Source of the DNA: DSXH01 sp037446915
GTDB taxonomy: Bacteria > Bacteroidota > Ignavibacteria > Ignavibacteriales > Melioribacteraceae
Assembly (NCBI GenBank): GCA_037446915.1
Contig: JBBIHP010000074.1
Coordinates: 1 to 15,194 of the forward strand
Direction: 5' to 3'
Length of the DNA: 15,194 bases
Position numbers and translations under genes: made by a program. Of this stretch, positions 1 to 6,870 are shown in pieces. The notes beneath the pieces are model-generated. The model was not told the origin of the DNA. It was given only the letters and a program-made list of their open reading frames with translations, and made no database searches. Each line of letters begins with the position of its first letter. Position 1 is the first letter of the stretch.

Positions 1-7
1 ATAAAAA

Positions 8-376
8 ATGATTCAAGAAGAAACAAATTTAGTAGTTCCGGATAATTCCGTTGATAAAAAAGTCCGATGTATTCGCGTCTTAGGTGGCAGTAATAGAAGA
101 TACGCCAGCCTGGGTGATGTAATTGTTGTTAGCGTTAAATCAGCAATACCCGGCGGAGGTGTTAAAAAAGGTGAAGTATCAAGGGCTGTTATTGTTCGTA
201 CTAAAAAAGAAGTTAGAAGAAATGATGGCTCGTATATCCGTTTTGATGAAAATGCTGCTGTTTTATTAAACGCTCAGGGCGAACCACGCGGTACTCGTAT
301 ATTTGGGCCGGTTGCAAGAGAATTGCGCGATAAAAAATTTATGAAAATAATTTCTCTGGCTCCAGAGGTTCTCTAA
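8..376 (+). CDS. rplN: 50S ribosomal protein L14
   Basis: L14 is a core large-subunit protein that binds 23S rRNA, pairs with L19 and contributes to bridges with the 30S subunit. The 122-residue product matches the usual family length. The N-terminus has the family start (MIQ-x-T-x-L-x-V-x-DNS, residues 1-14), followed by KKVRCIRVLGG and the glycine/lysine loop PGGGVKKGE around residues 48-56. The GTRIFGPVARELR stretch near residue 95 and the C-terminal SLAPEVL are also typical. The ATG at position 8 gives the full-length protein, so the gene is complete although the window starts only seven bases upstream. Its stop is 13 nt before rplX, as in the standard spc order. The family identification is secure. 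Confidence 0.98.
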   Translation: MIQEETNLVVPDNSVDKKVRCIRVLGGSNRRYASLGDVIVVSVKSAIPGGGVKKGEVSRAVIVRTKKEVRRNDGSYIRFDENAAVLLNAQGEPRGTRIFGPVARELRDKKFMKIISLAPEVL

Positions 377-389
377 GAGGAATGACCAA

Positions 390-716
390 ATGAAAATTAA
401 AAAGAATGATTCTGTAATTGTTATTTCGGGTAACTCCAAAGGAAAAACCGGTAAAGTTCTTAAAGTTTTTCCGGTACTTAATAAAGTAATTATTGAGGGA
501 GTTAACCTTTGTAAAAGACATACAAAACCTAATCAGAAAAATCCGCAAGGCGGAATTATTGAAAAAGAAGCTCCTATTAATGTTTCTAATGTTATGCTTC
601 TCGATCCTAAAACAAATGAACCGACAAAAATTGGTTCTAAAATCATCATAGATGATAAAAAAGGAAAAAAGAAAAGCGTAAGAATAAGCAAAGTAAGCGG
701 CGAAATGATCGCATAA
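390..716 (+). CDS. rplX: 50S ribosomal protein L24
   Basis: L24 is an early-assembly protein that nucleates folding of the 5' domain of 23S rRNA and lies near the peptide exit tunnel. The 108-residue product is of normal length. A KOW motif lies at about residues 5-31 (DSVIVISGNSKGKTGKVLKV), and the loop around residues 45-60 (KRHTKPNQKNPQGGIIEKEAPI) is the family hallmark. The start is the ATG at 390; an AGAGG at 376-380 lies about nine bases upstream. An earlier ATG at 382 is out of frame and stops after three codons. The neighbours rplN and rplE are the conserved ones, and the gene is probably co-transcribed with them. Confidence 0.98.
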   Translation: MKIKKNDSVIVISGNSKGKTGKVLKVFPVLNKVIIEGVNLCKRHTKPNQKNPQGGIIEKEAPINVSNVMLLDPKTNEPTKIGSKIIIDDKKGKKKSVRISKVSGEMIA

Positions 717-740
717 AAATTCTAAGGATTTATAATCACG

Positions 741-1415
741 ATGGCAAAAGAACAAAAAACAAAAGATCAAAAAACAAAAGATCAAAAAACTCAAACTGCG
801 GCTCCGCAATCCGGTAAAAAAGCTAAATCCGGTGACGACATTAAAGTAGTTGAAGAAAAAATTCCGGCACGATTAAAAGAAAAATACACTAAAGAAATCG
901 TTCCTAAACTAAAAGAACAATTCAATTACAAAAGTATTATGCAGGTCCCCAAAATTGAAAAAATTGTTTTGAATATGGGTGTGGGTCAGGCAGTTCAGGA
1001 CGCAAAAATTTTAGATGAAGCTGTTAAAGATCTCGAAACTATTACAGGTCAGAAAGTTTCTGTTAGAATTGCTAAGAAAGCAATATCCAATTTCAAATTG
1101 CGCGAAGGAATGAAAATTGGTGCTAAAGTTACTTTAAGAAGTGCAAGAATGTATGAATTTCTGGATCGACTTATAACCATTGCTCTTCCAAGAGTTCGCG
1201 ACTTTAGAGGAGTTTCCGATAAATCTTTTGACGGAAGAGGCAATTATACACTTGGCATAAAAGAACAAATTATATTCCCGGAAATTAATGTTGATAAGGT
1301 TACTAAAGTATTAGGAATGGATATAACGTTTGTTACAACAGCAAAAACTGATAAAGAAGCATTCGAGCTTTTGAACGCATTCGGCATGCCGTTCAGAAAA
1401 AAGGAAATTAATTAG
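741..1415 (+). CDS. rplE: 50S ribosomal protein L5 with N-terminal extension
   Basis: L5 binds 5S rRNA with L18 and touches the P-site tRNA and the B1b bridge to the small subunit. The conserved core runs from about residue 42 (ARLKEKYTKEIVPKL) to the end. It includes the VPKIEKIVLNMGVG segment, GMKIGAKVTLR, and DFRGVSDKSFDGRGNYTLGIKEQ. The product is 224 residues against about 180 for most L5 proteins. The extra 40 or so residues at the N-terminus are Lys/Gln/Thr-rich and include a DNA-level tandem repeat encoding QKTKD. No in-frame ATG, GTG or TTG occurs between codon 1 and the core, so the extension is probably translated. The upstream AAGGA (723-727) is rather far, about 13 nt from the ATG. 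Confidence 0.97.
   Translation: MAKEQKTKDQKTKDQKTQTAAPQSGKKAKSGDDIKVVEEKIPARLKEKYTKEIVPKLKEQFNYKSIMQVPKIEKIVLNMGVGQAVQDAKILDEAVKDLETITGQKVSVRIAKKAISNFKLREGMKIGAKVTLRSARMYEFLDRLITIALPRVRDFRGVSDKSFDGRGNYTLGIKEQIIFPEINVDKVTKVLGMDITFVTTAKTDKEAFELLNAFGMPFRKKEIN
753..797 (+). repeat. 15-bp in-frame tandem repeat in rplE
   Basis: Two perfect copies of the 15-mer CAAAAAACAAAAGAT (753-767 and 768-782) are followed by a degenerate third unit (783-797, CAAAAAACTCAAACT). The unit encodes QKTKD, so changes in copy number keep the L5 reading frame and only alter the length of the N-terminal tail. It looks like a small slippage-prone minisatellite; no regulatory role is visible. Confidence 0.85.
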
Positions 1416-1425
1416 AAGGAAGATC

Positions 1426-1695
1426 ATGGCAAGAAAAAGTTTATTAGCACGTGAAGAAAAAAAACGCAGACTCTCTGCTAAGTATTCCGAAAAGAGAAAG
1501 GAATTAAAAGAAAAGGGTGATTACGATGCTTTGCAATTACTCCCCAGAAATTCTGCTTCTACACGTATTCATAATAGATGTTTAATTTCAGGTAGACCAA
1601 GGGGATTTTACAGAAAGTTTGGAATATCCCGTTTAGTATTAAGAGAAATGGCTTTACGCGGTGAAATTCCCGGCGTAAAAAAATCAAGTTGGTAA
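1426..1695 (+). CDS. rpsN: 30S ribosomal protein S14, zinc-free type
   Basis: S14 binds the head of the 30S subunit with S3 and S10. The product is 89 residues, the length of the zinc-independent (C-minus) S14 form. Only one cysteine remains in the region where C-plus S14 has a CxxC zinc ribbon (NRCLISGRPRGFYRKFG, about residues 50-66). The N-terminus MARKSLLAREEKKRRL and the C-terminal GEIPGVKKSSW are canonical. The ATG at 1426 follows a GAAGGA ribosome binding site by four to five bases. The gene lies 10 nt after rplE and 18 nt before rpsH, the conserved position in the spc operon. Confidence 0.97.
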   Translation: MARKSLLAREEKKRRLSAKYSEKRKELKEKGDYDALQLLPRNSASTRIHNRCLISGRPRGFYRKFGISRLVLREMALRGEIPGVKKSSW

Positions 1696-1713
1696 CAAGA
1701 GGAGAATAAGTAA

Positions 1714-2109
1714 ATGCCAGCAACCGATCCGATTGCAGATTTTTTAACAAGAATTAGAAATGCTGTTAAAGCAAAGAAAAAATTTGTGGACATACCTTCA
1801 TCAAAAATGAAGATTAATTTGGCCGAAATTCTTAGATCGAACAAGTTTATTAGAGACTATAACGTAGTTGAAGATAATAAACAAAACGTTTTACGAATTC
1901 ATTTGCAGTATATAAACGGAGTTTCTTCAATTGCCGGGTTAAGAAGAATCAGTACCCCCGGACTTCATACTTATGTTGGTAAAGATGAAATTCCAAGAGT
2001 TTTAAATGGATTAGGAATGGCAATCATTTCTACTCCAAAAGGTTTATTAACAGATAAACAAGCTAAAAAAGAAGCCGTTGGCGGTGAAGTAATCTGCCAC
2101 GTTTGGTAA
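1714..2109 (+). CDS. rpsH: 30S ribosomal protein S8
   Basis: S8 is a primary 16S rRNA binding protein of the central domain; in E. coli it also represses the spc operon by binding its mRNA. The product is 131 residues, the family norm. The N-terminus contains DPIADFLTRIRNA (about residues 5-17), and the C-terminal RNA-binding half holds STPGLHTYVGKDEIPRVLNG, GMAIISTPKG and the final GGEVICHVW. An AGAGGAGAA site lies 8-15 nt upstream of the ATG at 1714. I did not identify an S8-binding mimic in the rplE region, so translational feedback here is possible but not shown. Confidence 0.98.
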   Translation: MPATDPIADFLTRIRNAVKAKKKFVDIPSSKMKINLAEILRSNKFIRDYNVVEDNKQNVLRIHLQYINGVSSIAGLRRISTPGLHTYVGKDEIPRVLNGLGMAIISTPKGLLTDKQAKKEAVGGEVICHVW

Positions 2110-2137
2110 TCAACTAAAGTTTGAACGAGGTTAAAAA

Positions 2138-2674
2138 GTGTCGCGTATAGGTAAAAAACCGATTTCTATTAAAGATGTTACAGTAACTAAAACTGATGGG
2201 TTACTGAAAGTTAAAGGTAAACTCGGCGAATTAACAATGAAAATTCATCCCAGCATTAATGTGGAAGTAACTAAAGATGAAGTTCTTGTTACACGTCCGG
2301 ATGATTCTAAAGAGAATAGATCTTTGCATGGACTTACCAGAGCACTTATAGGCAATTTGATAAAAGGTGTTTCGGAAGGGTATCTGAAATCACTTGATAT
2401 TGTTGGTGTTGGTTATAAAGCCGAATCTAAAGGTGAAGCGGTTCTATTTAGTTTGGGTTATTCTCATCCAATCTATTTTATTCCGCCTCAGGGAATTAAA
2501 ATTGAAGTTCCCGTTCCAACACAAATTAAAATTTCAGGAATTGATAAAGAGCTTGTTGGATTGATTGCTGCAAAAATCAGGTCTTTCAAAAAACCTGAGC
2601 CATACAAAGGTAAAGGAATTAAATATTCGAATGAATTTATTATTAGAAAAGCTGGCAAGACTGCTGGTAAATAA
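2138..2674 (+). CDS. rplF: 50S ribosomal protein L6
   Basis: L6 lies near the factor-binding site of the 50S subunit, close to the sarcin-ricin loop and the L7/L12 stalk base. The 178-residue length is typical, with the duplicated L6 fold. The N-terminus SRIGKKPI, the central RSLHGLTRALIGNLIKGVSEGY and the C-terminal signature PEPYKGKGIKY (around residues 153-163) are all present. The start is a GTG at 2138. It is supported by the conserved N-terminus SRIGKKP directly after it and by the GAGG at 2127-2130, seven bases upstream. Neighbours are the usual rpsH and rplR. Confidence 0.97.
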   Translation: MSRIGKKPISIKDVTVTKTDGLLKVKGKLGELTMKIHPSINVEVTKDEVLVTRPDDSKENRSLHGLTRALIGNLIKGVSEGYLKSLDIVGVGYKAESKGEAVLFSLGYSHPIYFIPPQGIKIEVPVPTQIKISGIDKELVGLIAAKIRSFKKPEPYKGKGIKYSNEFIIRKAGKTAGK

Positions 2675-2691
2675 TTAGGAGATCGGGAAAA

Positions 2692-3057
2692 ATGTTTTTG
2701 AAGGATAATAAAAGAAGAATTAGAAAAAAAGTAAGAGTTAGAAGCAAAATTTCAGGAACTGCCGAACGTCCTAGATTAACTGTATTCAGAAGTTTGAATC
2801 ATATGTATGCTCAGCTTGTAGATGATTCAAAGGGTGTTACATTAGTTTCTGCTTCAACAAAGTTAAAAGATCTGGCTGAAGAATTAAAAAACACAAAAAC
2901 AAAAGTTTCAAAAAGTAAAATTGTTGGAGTTGTATTAGCAAAACGTGCTGCTGAAAAAGGTATTACTACTGCCGTGTTCGATAGAAGTGGTTACACATAT
3001 CACGGTAGAGTTAAAGCTATTGCCGATGGCGCCCGTGAAGGCGGTTTGAAATTTTAA
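2692..3057 (+). CDS. rplR: 50S ribosomal protein L18
   Basis: L18 binds 5S rRNA and with L5 docks it into the central protuberance. The 121-residue product has the expected length. The basic N-terminal tail (RRIRKKVRVRSKISGTAERPRL) precedes the core VFRSLNHMYAQLVDD. The C-terminal region carries AAEKGITTAVFDRSGYTYHGRVKAIADGAREGGL, a strong L18 signature. The ATG at 2692 follows TAGGAGA. Downstream, the standard rpsE does not follow directly: a tRNA gene begins 20 nt after the stop codon. Confidence 0.97.
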   Translation: MFLKDNKRRIRKKVRVRSKISGTAERPRLTVFRSLNHMYAQLVDDSKGVTLVSASTKLKDLAEELKNTKTKVSKSKIVGVVLAKRAAEKGITTAVFDRSGYTYHGRVKAIADGAREGGLKF

Positions 3058-3077
3058 TTTCATTTTTAATTTGTTCT

Positions 3078-3148
3078 TGCCGGGTCGTCTAATGGCAGGA
3101 CAGCGGCCTTTGGAGCCGTATGTGGAGGTTCGAATCCTCCCCCGGCAG
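3078..3148 (+). tRNA. tRNA-Gln (anticodon UUG)
   Basis: A complete cloverleaf can be drawn by hand. The acceptor stem is TGCCGGG (3078-3084) with CCCGGCA (3141-3147). A short D-arm has GTC/GAC pairing. The anticodon stem is GCGGC (3103-3107) with GCCGT (3115-3119), around the loop CTTTGGA. The four-base variable region is followed by the T-arm GGAGG-TTCGAAT-CCTCC. The anticodon at 3110-3112 is TTG, which reads CAA/CAG. The U1-A72 first pair and G73 discriminator (3148) are also glutamine-tRNA features. CCA is not encoded, since G73 is followed by CAA, so a CCA-adding enzyme would be needed. The gene lies inside the ribosomal protein operon, 20 nt after rplR and 48 nt before rpsE, and shows no obvious promoter or terminator of its own. 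Confidence 0.96.
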
Positions 3149-3196
3149 CAAAAAAATCATTAATAATTAAGTTAAGGTTGAATAGAGGAGTTAAAA

Positions 3197-3709
3197 TTGA
3201 ATTTCAAGTACAAAAAAGTATCGGGACTCGAAAACCTAAAAGAAAAAATTGTTCATATTAATAGAGTTGCCAAAGTTGTTAAAGGTGGTAGAAGGTTCAG
3301 CTTTAATGCAATTGTAGTTGTTGGTGATGGTAACGGACATGTTGGTGTAGGACTTGGAAAAGCAAATGAAGTAACTGATGCAATCTCTAAAGGTATTGAC
3401 GATGCTAAGAAAAATGTATTCAAAGTATCTGTTGTTAAAGGAACTATTCCTCATCCAATAGTGGGTAAATTTGGTGCTGGACAGGTTCTATTAAAACCGG
3501 CTACACCCGGAACAGGTCTTATTGCCGGAGGTGGTGTCCGTGCAGTTTTAGAAGCTGCCGGTGTTCAGGATATTTTGACTAAATCACTCGGTTCTTCCAA
3601 CCCGCATAACCAGGTTAAAGCAACTTTGAATGCTTTACTTAATCTTGTTGATGCCAGAACAATGGCTTATAAACGCGGATTGAAAGTTAACGAGTTGTTC
3701 AATTTGTAA
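3197..3709 (+). CDS. rpsE: 30S ribosomal protein S5
   Basis: S5 sits at the mRNA entry side of the 30S subunit with S3 and S4 and affects decoding fidelity. The 170-residue product has the N-terminal S5 double-stranded-RNA-binding-like domain (about residues 14-75, KIVHINRVAKVVKGGRRFSF, then DGNGHVGVGLGKANEV). The C-terminal domain contains PATPGTGLIAGGGVRAVLEAAGVQDILTKSLGSSNPHN in pieces typical of the family. The start is TTG at 3197, chosen because GAGGAG (3185-3190) ends six bases before it and because the product then has normal length. If RNase P cuts at the upstream tRNA, this gene would head a processed downstream mRNA. Confidence 0.97.
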   Translation: MNFKYKKVSGLENLKEKIVHINRVAKVVKGGRRFSFNAIVVVGDGNGHVGVGLGKANEVTDAISKGIDDAKKNVFKVSVVKGTIPHPIVGKFGAGQVLLKPATPGTGLIAGGGVRAVLEAAGVQDILTKSLGSSNPHNQVKATLNALLNLVDARTMAYKRGLKVNELFNL

Positions 3710-3721
3710 TTAGAGGATTAT

Positions 3722-3910
3722 ATGGCTAAGAAATTAAAAATTACACAAGTAAAAAGTATTATTGATAGACCTAAGACACAAAAATTAACAATAGAATCTT
3801 TAGGTCTGAGCAGACCGAATTATTTCGTAATTCATAACGATACACCTCAAATTAGAGGAATGATTAAGAAAGTATCTCATTTAGTTAAAGTAGAAGAAAT
3901 CGAAGCATAG
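3722..3910 (+). CDS. rpmD: 50S ribosomal protein L30
   Basis: L30 is a small 50S protein bound to 23S rRNA domain II. The 62-residue length is normal. The sequence shows the family pattern: KKLKITQVKSIIDRPKTQK (residues 3-21), then ESLGLSRPN near residue 25 and a C-terminal RGMIKKVSHLVKVEE. An AGAGG lies shortly before the ATG at 3722, and the stop is only eight bases before rplO. L30 is dispensable in some bacteria, and its retention here follows the common spc order. Confidence 0.96.
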   Translation: MAKKLKITQVKSIIDRPKTQKLTIESLGLSRPNYFVIHNDTPQIRGMIKKVSHLVKVEEIEA

Positions 3911-3918
3911 GGTGTTCA

Positions 3919-4383
3919 ATGGATATTTTAAGTAATCTTAAACCGGCAAAAGGTTCAAACAAAAAAGTAAAGAGAATTGCTCGTGGAGAAGGTTCTGGAC
4001 ATGGTGGAACTGCTACACGTGGTATGAATGGCCAGCGTTCACGTTCTGGTGCTAAATATAGAGCATGGTTCGAAGGCGGACAGATGCCTCTACAACGACG
4101 TGTTCCTAAGAGAGGTTTTCACTCTCCATTTAAAACTGTTTATCAGGTTGTTAACTTAAGCCGATTACAAAAGTTAGTAGATGATAAAAAAGTTGAAGAC
4201 GGAATTATTAATGCAGTGTCTTTATATAAGAACGGTGTAATTTCTAAAGCGGTTGCACCTTTTAAAATTCTTGGTGTTGGAGAATTAAAAGCGAAATTAA
4301 ATATTGAAGCACATGCATTCAGTGCTTCAGCTAAAGAAAAAATTGAATCACTTGGCGGAACTATTAAAGAGATCAAAGTTTAA
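3919..4383 (+). CDS. rplO: 50S ribosomal protein L15
   Basis: L15 is a late-assembly 50S protein whose extended N-terminal arm threads through 23S rRNA. The product has 154 residues. The arm holds the family marks: LKPAKGSNKKVKRIARGEGSG (in part), GGTATRGMNGQRSRSG, FEGGQMPLQRRVPKRGF. The globular C-terminal half ends with SASAKEKIESLGG, typical of L15. The TAA stop overlaps the secY start (TAATG, one shared base), so the two are probably translationally coupled. Confidence 0.97.
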   Translation: MDILSNLKPAKGSNKKVKRIARGEGSGHGGTATRGMNGQRSRSGAKYRAWFEGGQMPLQRRVPKRGFHSPFKTVYQVVNLSRLQKLVDDKKVEDGIINAVSLYKNGVISKAVAPFKILGVGELKAKLNIEAHAFSASAKEKIESLGGTIKEIKV

Positions 4384-5720
4384 TGGCTACTATTCAAGAA
4401 ACTTTTCGTAATATTTTTAAAATTCATGAGCTTAGGCAAAGAATTCTTTATACAGTTGCCTTGCTTGTAATTGTTAGAATTGGTTCCCACATAACATTAC
4501 CGGGTATTGATTCGTTTTTACTAACCTCTGCAATGTCTAATCAAACATCTGATAATCTTTTTGGATTGTATGATTTGTTTGTGGGCGGTGCATTTTCTAA
4601 TGCGGCTATTTTTGCTCTTGGAATTATGCCATATATCTCAGCTTCTATTATTCTTCAGATTGCAGGAGCAGTTATTCCTTATATTCAAAAATTGCAACGT
4701 GAAGGTGAAGAAGGTAGAAAAAAAATAAATCAGTGGACAAGATACGGTACTGTTATTATTTCTGCTTTTCAGGCTTGGGGTGTTACAATTACGCTAATGA
4801 ATTTACAACAAAATAATTTACCTATTGTTCCTGAAGTCGTAAGAGGTTTTGCATGGCAAGCTTCTACAATTGTACTTCTTGTTGCCGGAACAATGTTTGT
4901 TATGTGGATGGGTGAACAGATAACAGAGAAAGGAATTGGAAACGGTATCTCATTAATAATTTTTATTGGAATAATTAATAGATTTCCGTTTGCAATACTT
5001 GATGAATACAGATTGATTGCCGCTGGACAAAGAAATTTAGTAATAGAAATAGTAATTATTGCACTAATGGTTTTGGTTATTGCGGGTGTAGTTCTTGTAA
5101 CACAAGGTACGCGGAGAATTCCGGTGCAGTATGCTAAACGTGTTGTGGGCAGAAAAGTTTATGGCGGTGTAACTCAATATATTCCACTAAGAGTTAATAC
5201 AGCCGGTGTTATGCCAATAATTTTTGCTCAATCAATTATGTTTATTCCAAGTACATTATTTTCATTTTTCCCGAATAATGAATTTATTGGTACGCTTGCT
5301 CAATATTTTTCGTATCAATCATTTACATATGCACTTATATATGCAATCATGATTATTTTCTTCACATATTTCTATACCGCAATTGCATTCAATCCTCAGG
5401 ATGTTGCAGAGAATATGAAAAAGCAAGGTGGTTTTATTCCAGGTATTCGTCCCGGCAAGCAAACATCGGAATTTATTGATAATATATTAACTAAGATTAC
5501 TTTACCCGGGTCAGTATTTCTTGCAATCATTGCAATACTTCCCACATTTGTTTCTAAGTTTGGAGTATCAGGAAGTTTTGCTTCATTCTTCGGTGGCACC
5601 AGTTTACTTATTATTGTTGGTGTTGCTTTAGATACTTTACAGCAAATTGAATCTCATTTATTGATGAGACATTATGATGGATTTATGAAGTCCGGTAAAT
5701 TAAAAGGTAGAAGATCTTAA
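4383..5720 (+). CDS. secY: Protein translocase subunit SecY
   Basis: SecY is the channel-forming subunit of the Sec translocase in the cytoplasmic membrane. It works with SecE, SecG and SecA. The product is 445 residues with about ten hydrophobic segments. Family features are the N-terminal ELRQRILYTVALLVIVRIGSHI (in part), the plug/TM2 region LFVGGAFSNAAIFALGIMPYISASI, the cytosolic loop QREGEEGRKKINQWTRY, the MWMGEQITEKGIGNGIS segment around residues 175-191, and the YAKRVVGRKVYGG loop. The C-terminal GVALDTLQQIESHLLMRHYDGF is canonical. Its position after rplO is the standard one. The adk gene that often follows is absent; map comes next after 24 bp. Confidence 0.98.
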   Translation: MATIQETFRNIFKIHELRQRILYTVALLVIVRIGSHITLPGIDSFLLTSAMSNQTSDNLFGLYDLFVGGAFSNAAIFALGIMPYISASIILQIAGAVIPYIQKLQREGEEGRKKINQWTRYGTVIISAFQAWGVTITLMNLQQNNLPIVPEVVRGFAWQASTIVLLVAGTMFVMWMGEQITEKGIGNGISLIIFIGIINRFPFAILDEYRLIAAGQRNLVIEIVIIALMVLVIAGVVLVTQGTRRIPVQYAKRVVGRKVYGGVTQYIPLRVNTAGVMPIIFAQSIMFIPSTLFSFFPNNEFIGTLAQYFSYQSFTYALIYAIMIIFFTYFYTAIAFNPQDVAENMKKQGGFIPGIRPGKQTSEFIDNILTKITLPGSVFLAIIAILPTFVSKFGVSGSFASFFGGTSLLIIVGVALDTLQQIESHLLMRHYDGFMKSGKLKGRRS

Positions 5721-5744
5721 AGTATTGTCTGAAGACAGCCAGTT

Positions 5745-6506
5745 GTGATATTAATTAAAACAAAAAAAGAAATTGATTATATAAGAGAAAGCTGTCAACT
5801 AGTTGCAGAAGTTTTACAATTAATGAAGCGTTATGCTAAACCTGGCGTAACGACAATGGAACTGGATAAAATTGCGGAAGATTATATTCTCAGCAATAAT
5901 GCACGACCGGCATTCAAAGGTTATTCTCAGTCCGGATCGTTCGATTTCCCAGGTTCAATATGTTCTTCAATTGATGATGAGGTTGTTCACGGTATTCCCG
6001 GTAACAGGATTCTTAAAGAAGGAGAAATTCTTTCAGTTGATATAGGAGTTGAGAAGAATAATTTTTTTGGCGATGCCGCTCTTACGATAGCAATTGGTAA
6101 TATCTCAGAAGAAAAATTTAACTTAATGAACTCAACTGAAAAATCTCTTTATCTCGGAATTGAACAAGCAATTTCCGGCAACAGGATAGGAGATATTGCT
6201 TTTGCAGTTCAATCCGAAGTTGAATCGAAAGGATTTTCGGTTGTTAGAGACCTTTGCGGACACGGTGTTGGCAAACTTTTGCACGAAGAACCTCAAATTC
6301 CAAATTATGGACGAAAAGGAAGCGGTACTTTAATTAAGAACGGAATGACACTCGCAATAGAACCGATGATAAATTTAGGAACTTATAAAGTTACAGTTGA
6401 CGAAGATGGATGGACAGTTAGAACTGCCGATGGATTACCCTCGGCTCATTTTGAACATACTATTGCAATTATAGACGGTAAACCAGAAATATTAACTAAG
6501 TGCTAA
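5745..6506 (+). CDS. map: Type I methionine aminopeptidase
   Basis: This M24-family enzyme removes the N-terminal methionine from nascent cytosolic proteins. The 253-residue length fits type I. All five metal ligands are visible: D99 (LSVDIG), D110 (FFGDAA), H173 (GHGVG), E206 (AIEPM) and E237 (FEHTI). A conserved active-site histidine lies in VVHGIPG (H82). The start is GTG at 5745, giving the common opening of an Ile-Lys-rich first strand; the upstream GAAGACAG is only a weak ribosome binding site. Downstream, infA begins three bases after the stop, so translation is probably coupled. The secY-map order without adk is unusual but is seen in various lineages. Confidence 0.96.
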   Translation: MILIKTKKEIDYIRESCQLVAEVLQLMKRYAKPGVTTMELDKIAEDYILSNNARPAFKGYSQSGSFDFPGSICSSIDDEVVHGIPGNRILKEGEILSVDIGVEKNNFFGDAALTIAIGNISEEKFNLMNSTEKSLYLGIEQAISGNRIGDIAFAVQSEVESKGFSVVRDLCGHGVGKLLHEEPQIPNYGRKGSGTLIKNGMTLAIEPMINLGTYKVTVDEDGWTVRTADGLPSAHFEHTIAIIDGKPEILTKC

Positions 6507-6509
6507 TAA

Positions 6510-6728
6510 ATGGCTAAGCAAGGACCAATAAAAGTAGATGGAATTGTTACAGAGACATTACCGAATGCTCATTTTAAAGTCCGGCTCGATAATGGTCACG
6601 AAATCCTTGCTCACATTTCCGGTAAGATGAGAATGCACTTTATAAAAATTTTAGTTGGCGATAAGGTGGCTATTGAATTATCACCTTATGATTTGAACAA
6701 AGGTAGAATAACATATAGGTATAAATAA
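6510..6728 (+). CDS. infA: Translation initiation factor IF-1
   Basis: IF-1 occupies the 30S A site during initiation and helps IF-2 and IF-3. The 72-residue product is the exact family length and has a single S1-like OB fold. Recognisable segments are the basic N-terminal KQGPIKVDGIV, the strand NAHFKVRLDNGHEILAHISGKMR and the end SPYDLNKGRITYRYK. The ATG at 6510 lies three bases after the map stop. The segment map-infA-rpmJ-rpsM is a common bacterial arrangement. Confidence 0.98.
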   Translation: MAKQGPIKVDGIVTETLPNAHFKVRLDNGHEILAHISGKMRMHFIKILVGDKVAIELSPYDLNKGRITYRYK

Positions 6729-6738
6729 CGGAGAAGAG

Positions 6739-6852
6739 ATGAAGGTTAGAGCTTCCGTAAAAAAATTATGCGAGCATTGCAAAATCATAAAACGAAAGGG
6801 AGTTGTACGCGTAATTTGCAAAAATCCAAAACACAAACAAAGACAAGGTTAA
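6739..6852 (+). CDS. rpmJ: 50S ribosomal protein L36, zinc-binding type
   Basis: This 37-residue ORF is read directly from the sequence as MKVRASVKKLCEHCKI, continuing to KNPKHKQRQG. L36 is the smallest 50S protein and binds domains II and VI of 23S rRNA. The zinc ligands are all present: C11, C14, C27 and H32, which makes it the C-plus form. The ATG at 6739 follows CGGAGAAG at a suitable distance. It lies 10 nt after infA and 18 nt before rpsM, as expected. Confidence 0.97.
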   Translation: MKVRASVKKLCEHCKIIKRKGVVRVICKNPKHKQRQG

Positions 6853-6856
6853 AAGT

Positions 6857-6862
6857 AGGAGG
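6857..6862 (+). promoter_or_regulatory. Ribosome binding site setting the TTG start of rpsM
   Basis: The site is AGGAGG, a full Shine-Dalgarno core, eight bases before TTG at 6871. No in-frame ATG at the conserved N-terminus competes with it. It shows that this organism uses the anti-Shine-Dalgarno sequence, unlike most Bacteroidia. Confidence 0.85.
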
Positions 6863-6870
6863 AATAAGAT

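Noticed and set aside
339..809. Minus-strand open frame of 156 codons across rplX and the start of rplE
   Set aside because: It lies opposite two certain ribosomal protein genes; its Phe/Ile/Arg-rich translation is the antisense of A-rich lysine codons and has no recognisable domain.
3046..3070. Possible promoter for the tRNA gene (TTGAAA at 3046-3051 and TTTAAT at 3065-3070)
   Set aside because: The spacer is only 13 bp, too short for a sigma-70-type promoter, and the sequence is AT-rich enough for chance matches; TTAATTTG at 3066-3073 also misses the TAnnTTTG consensus.
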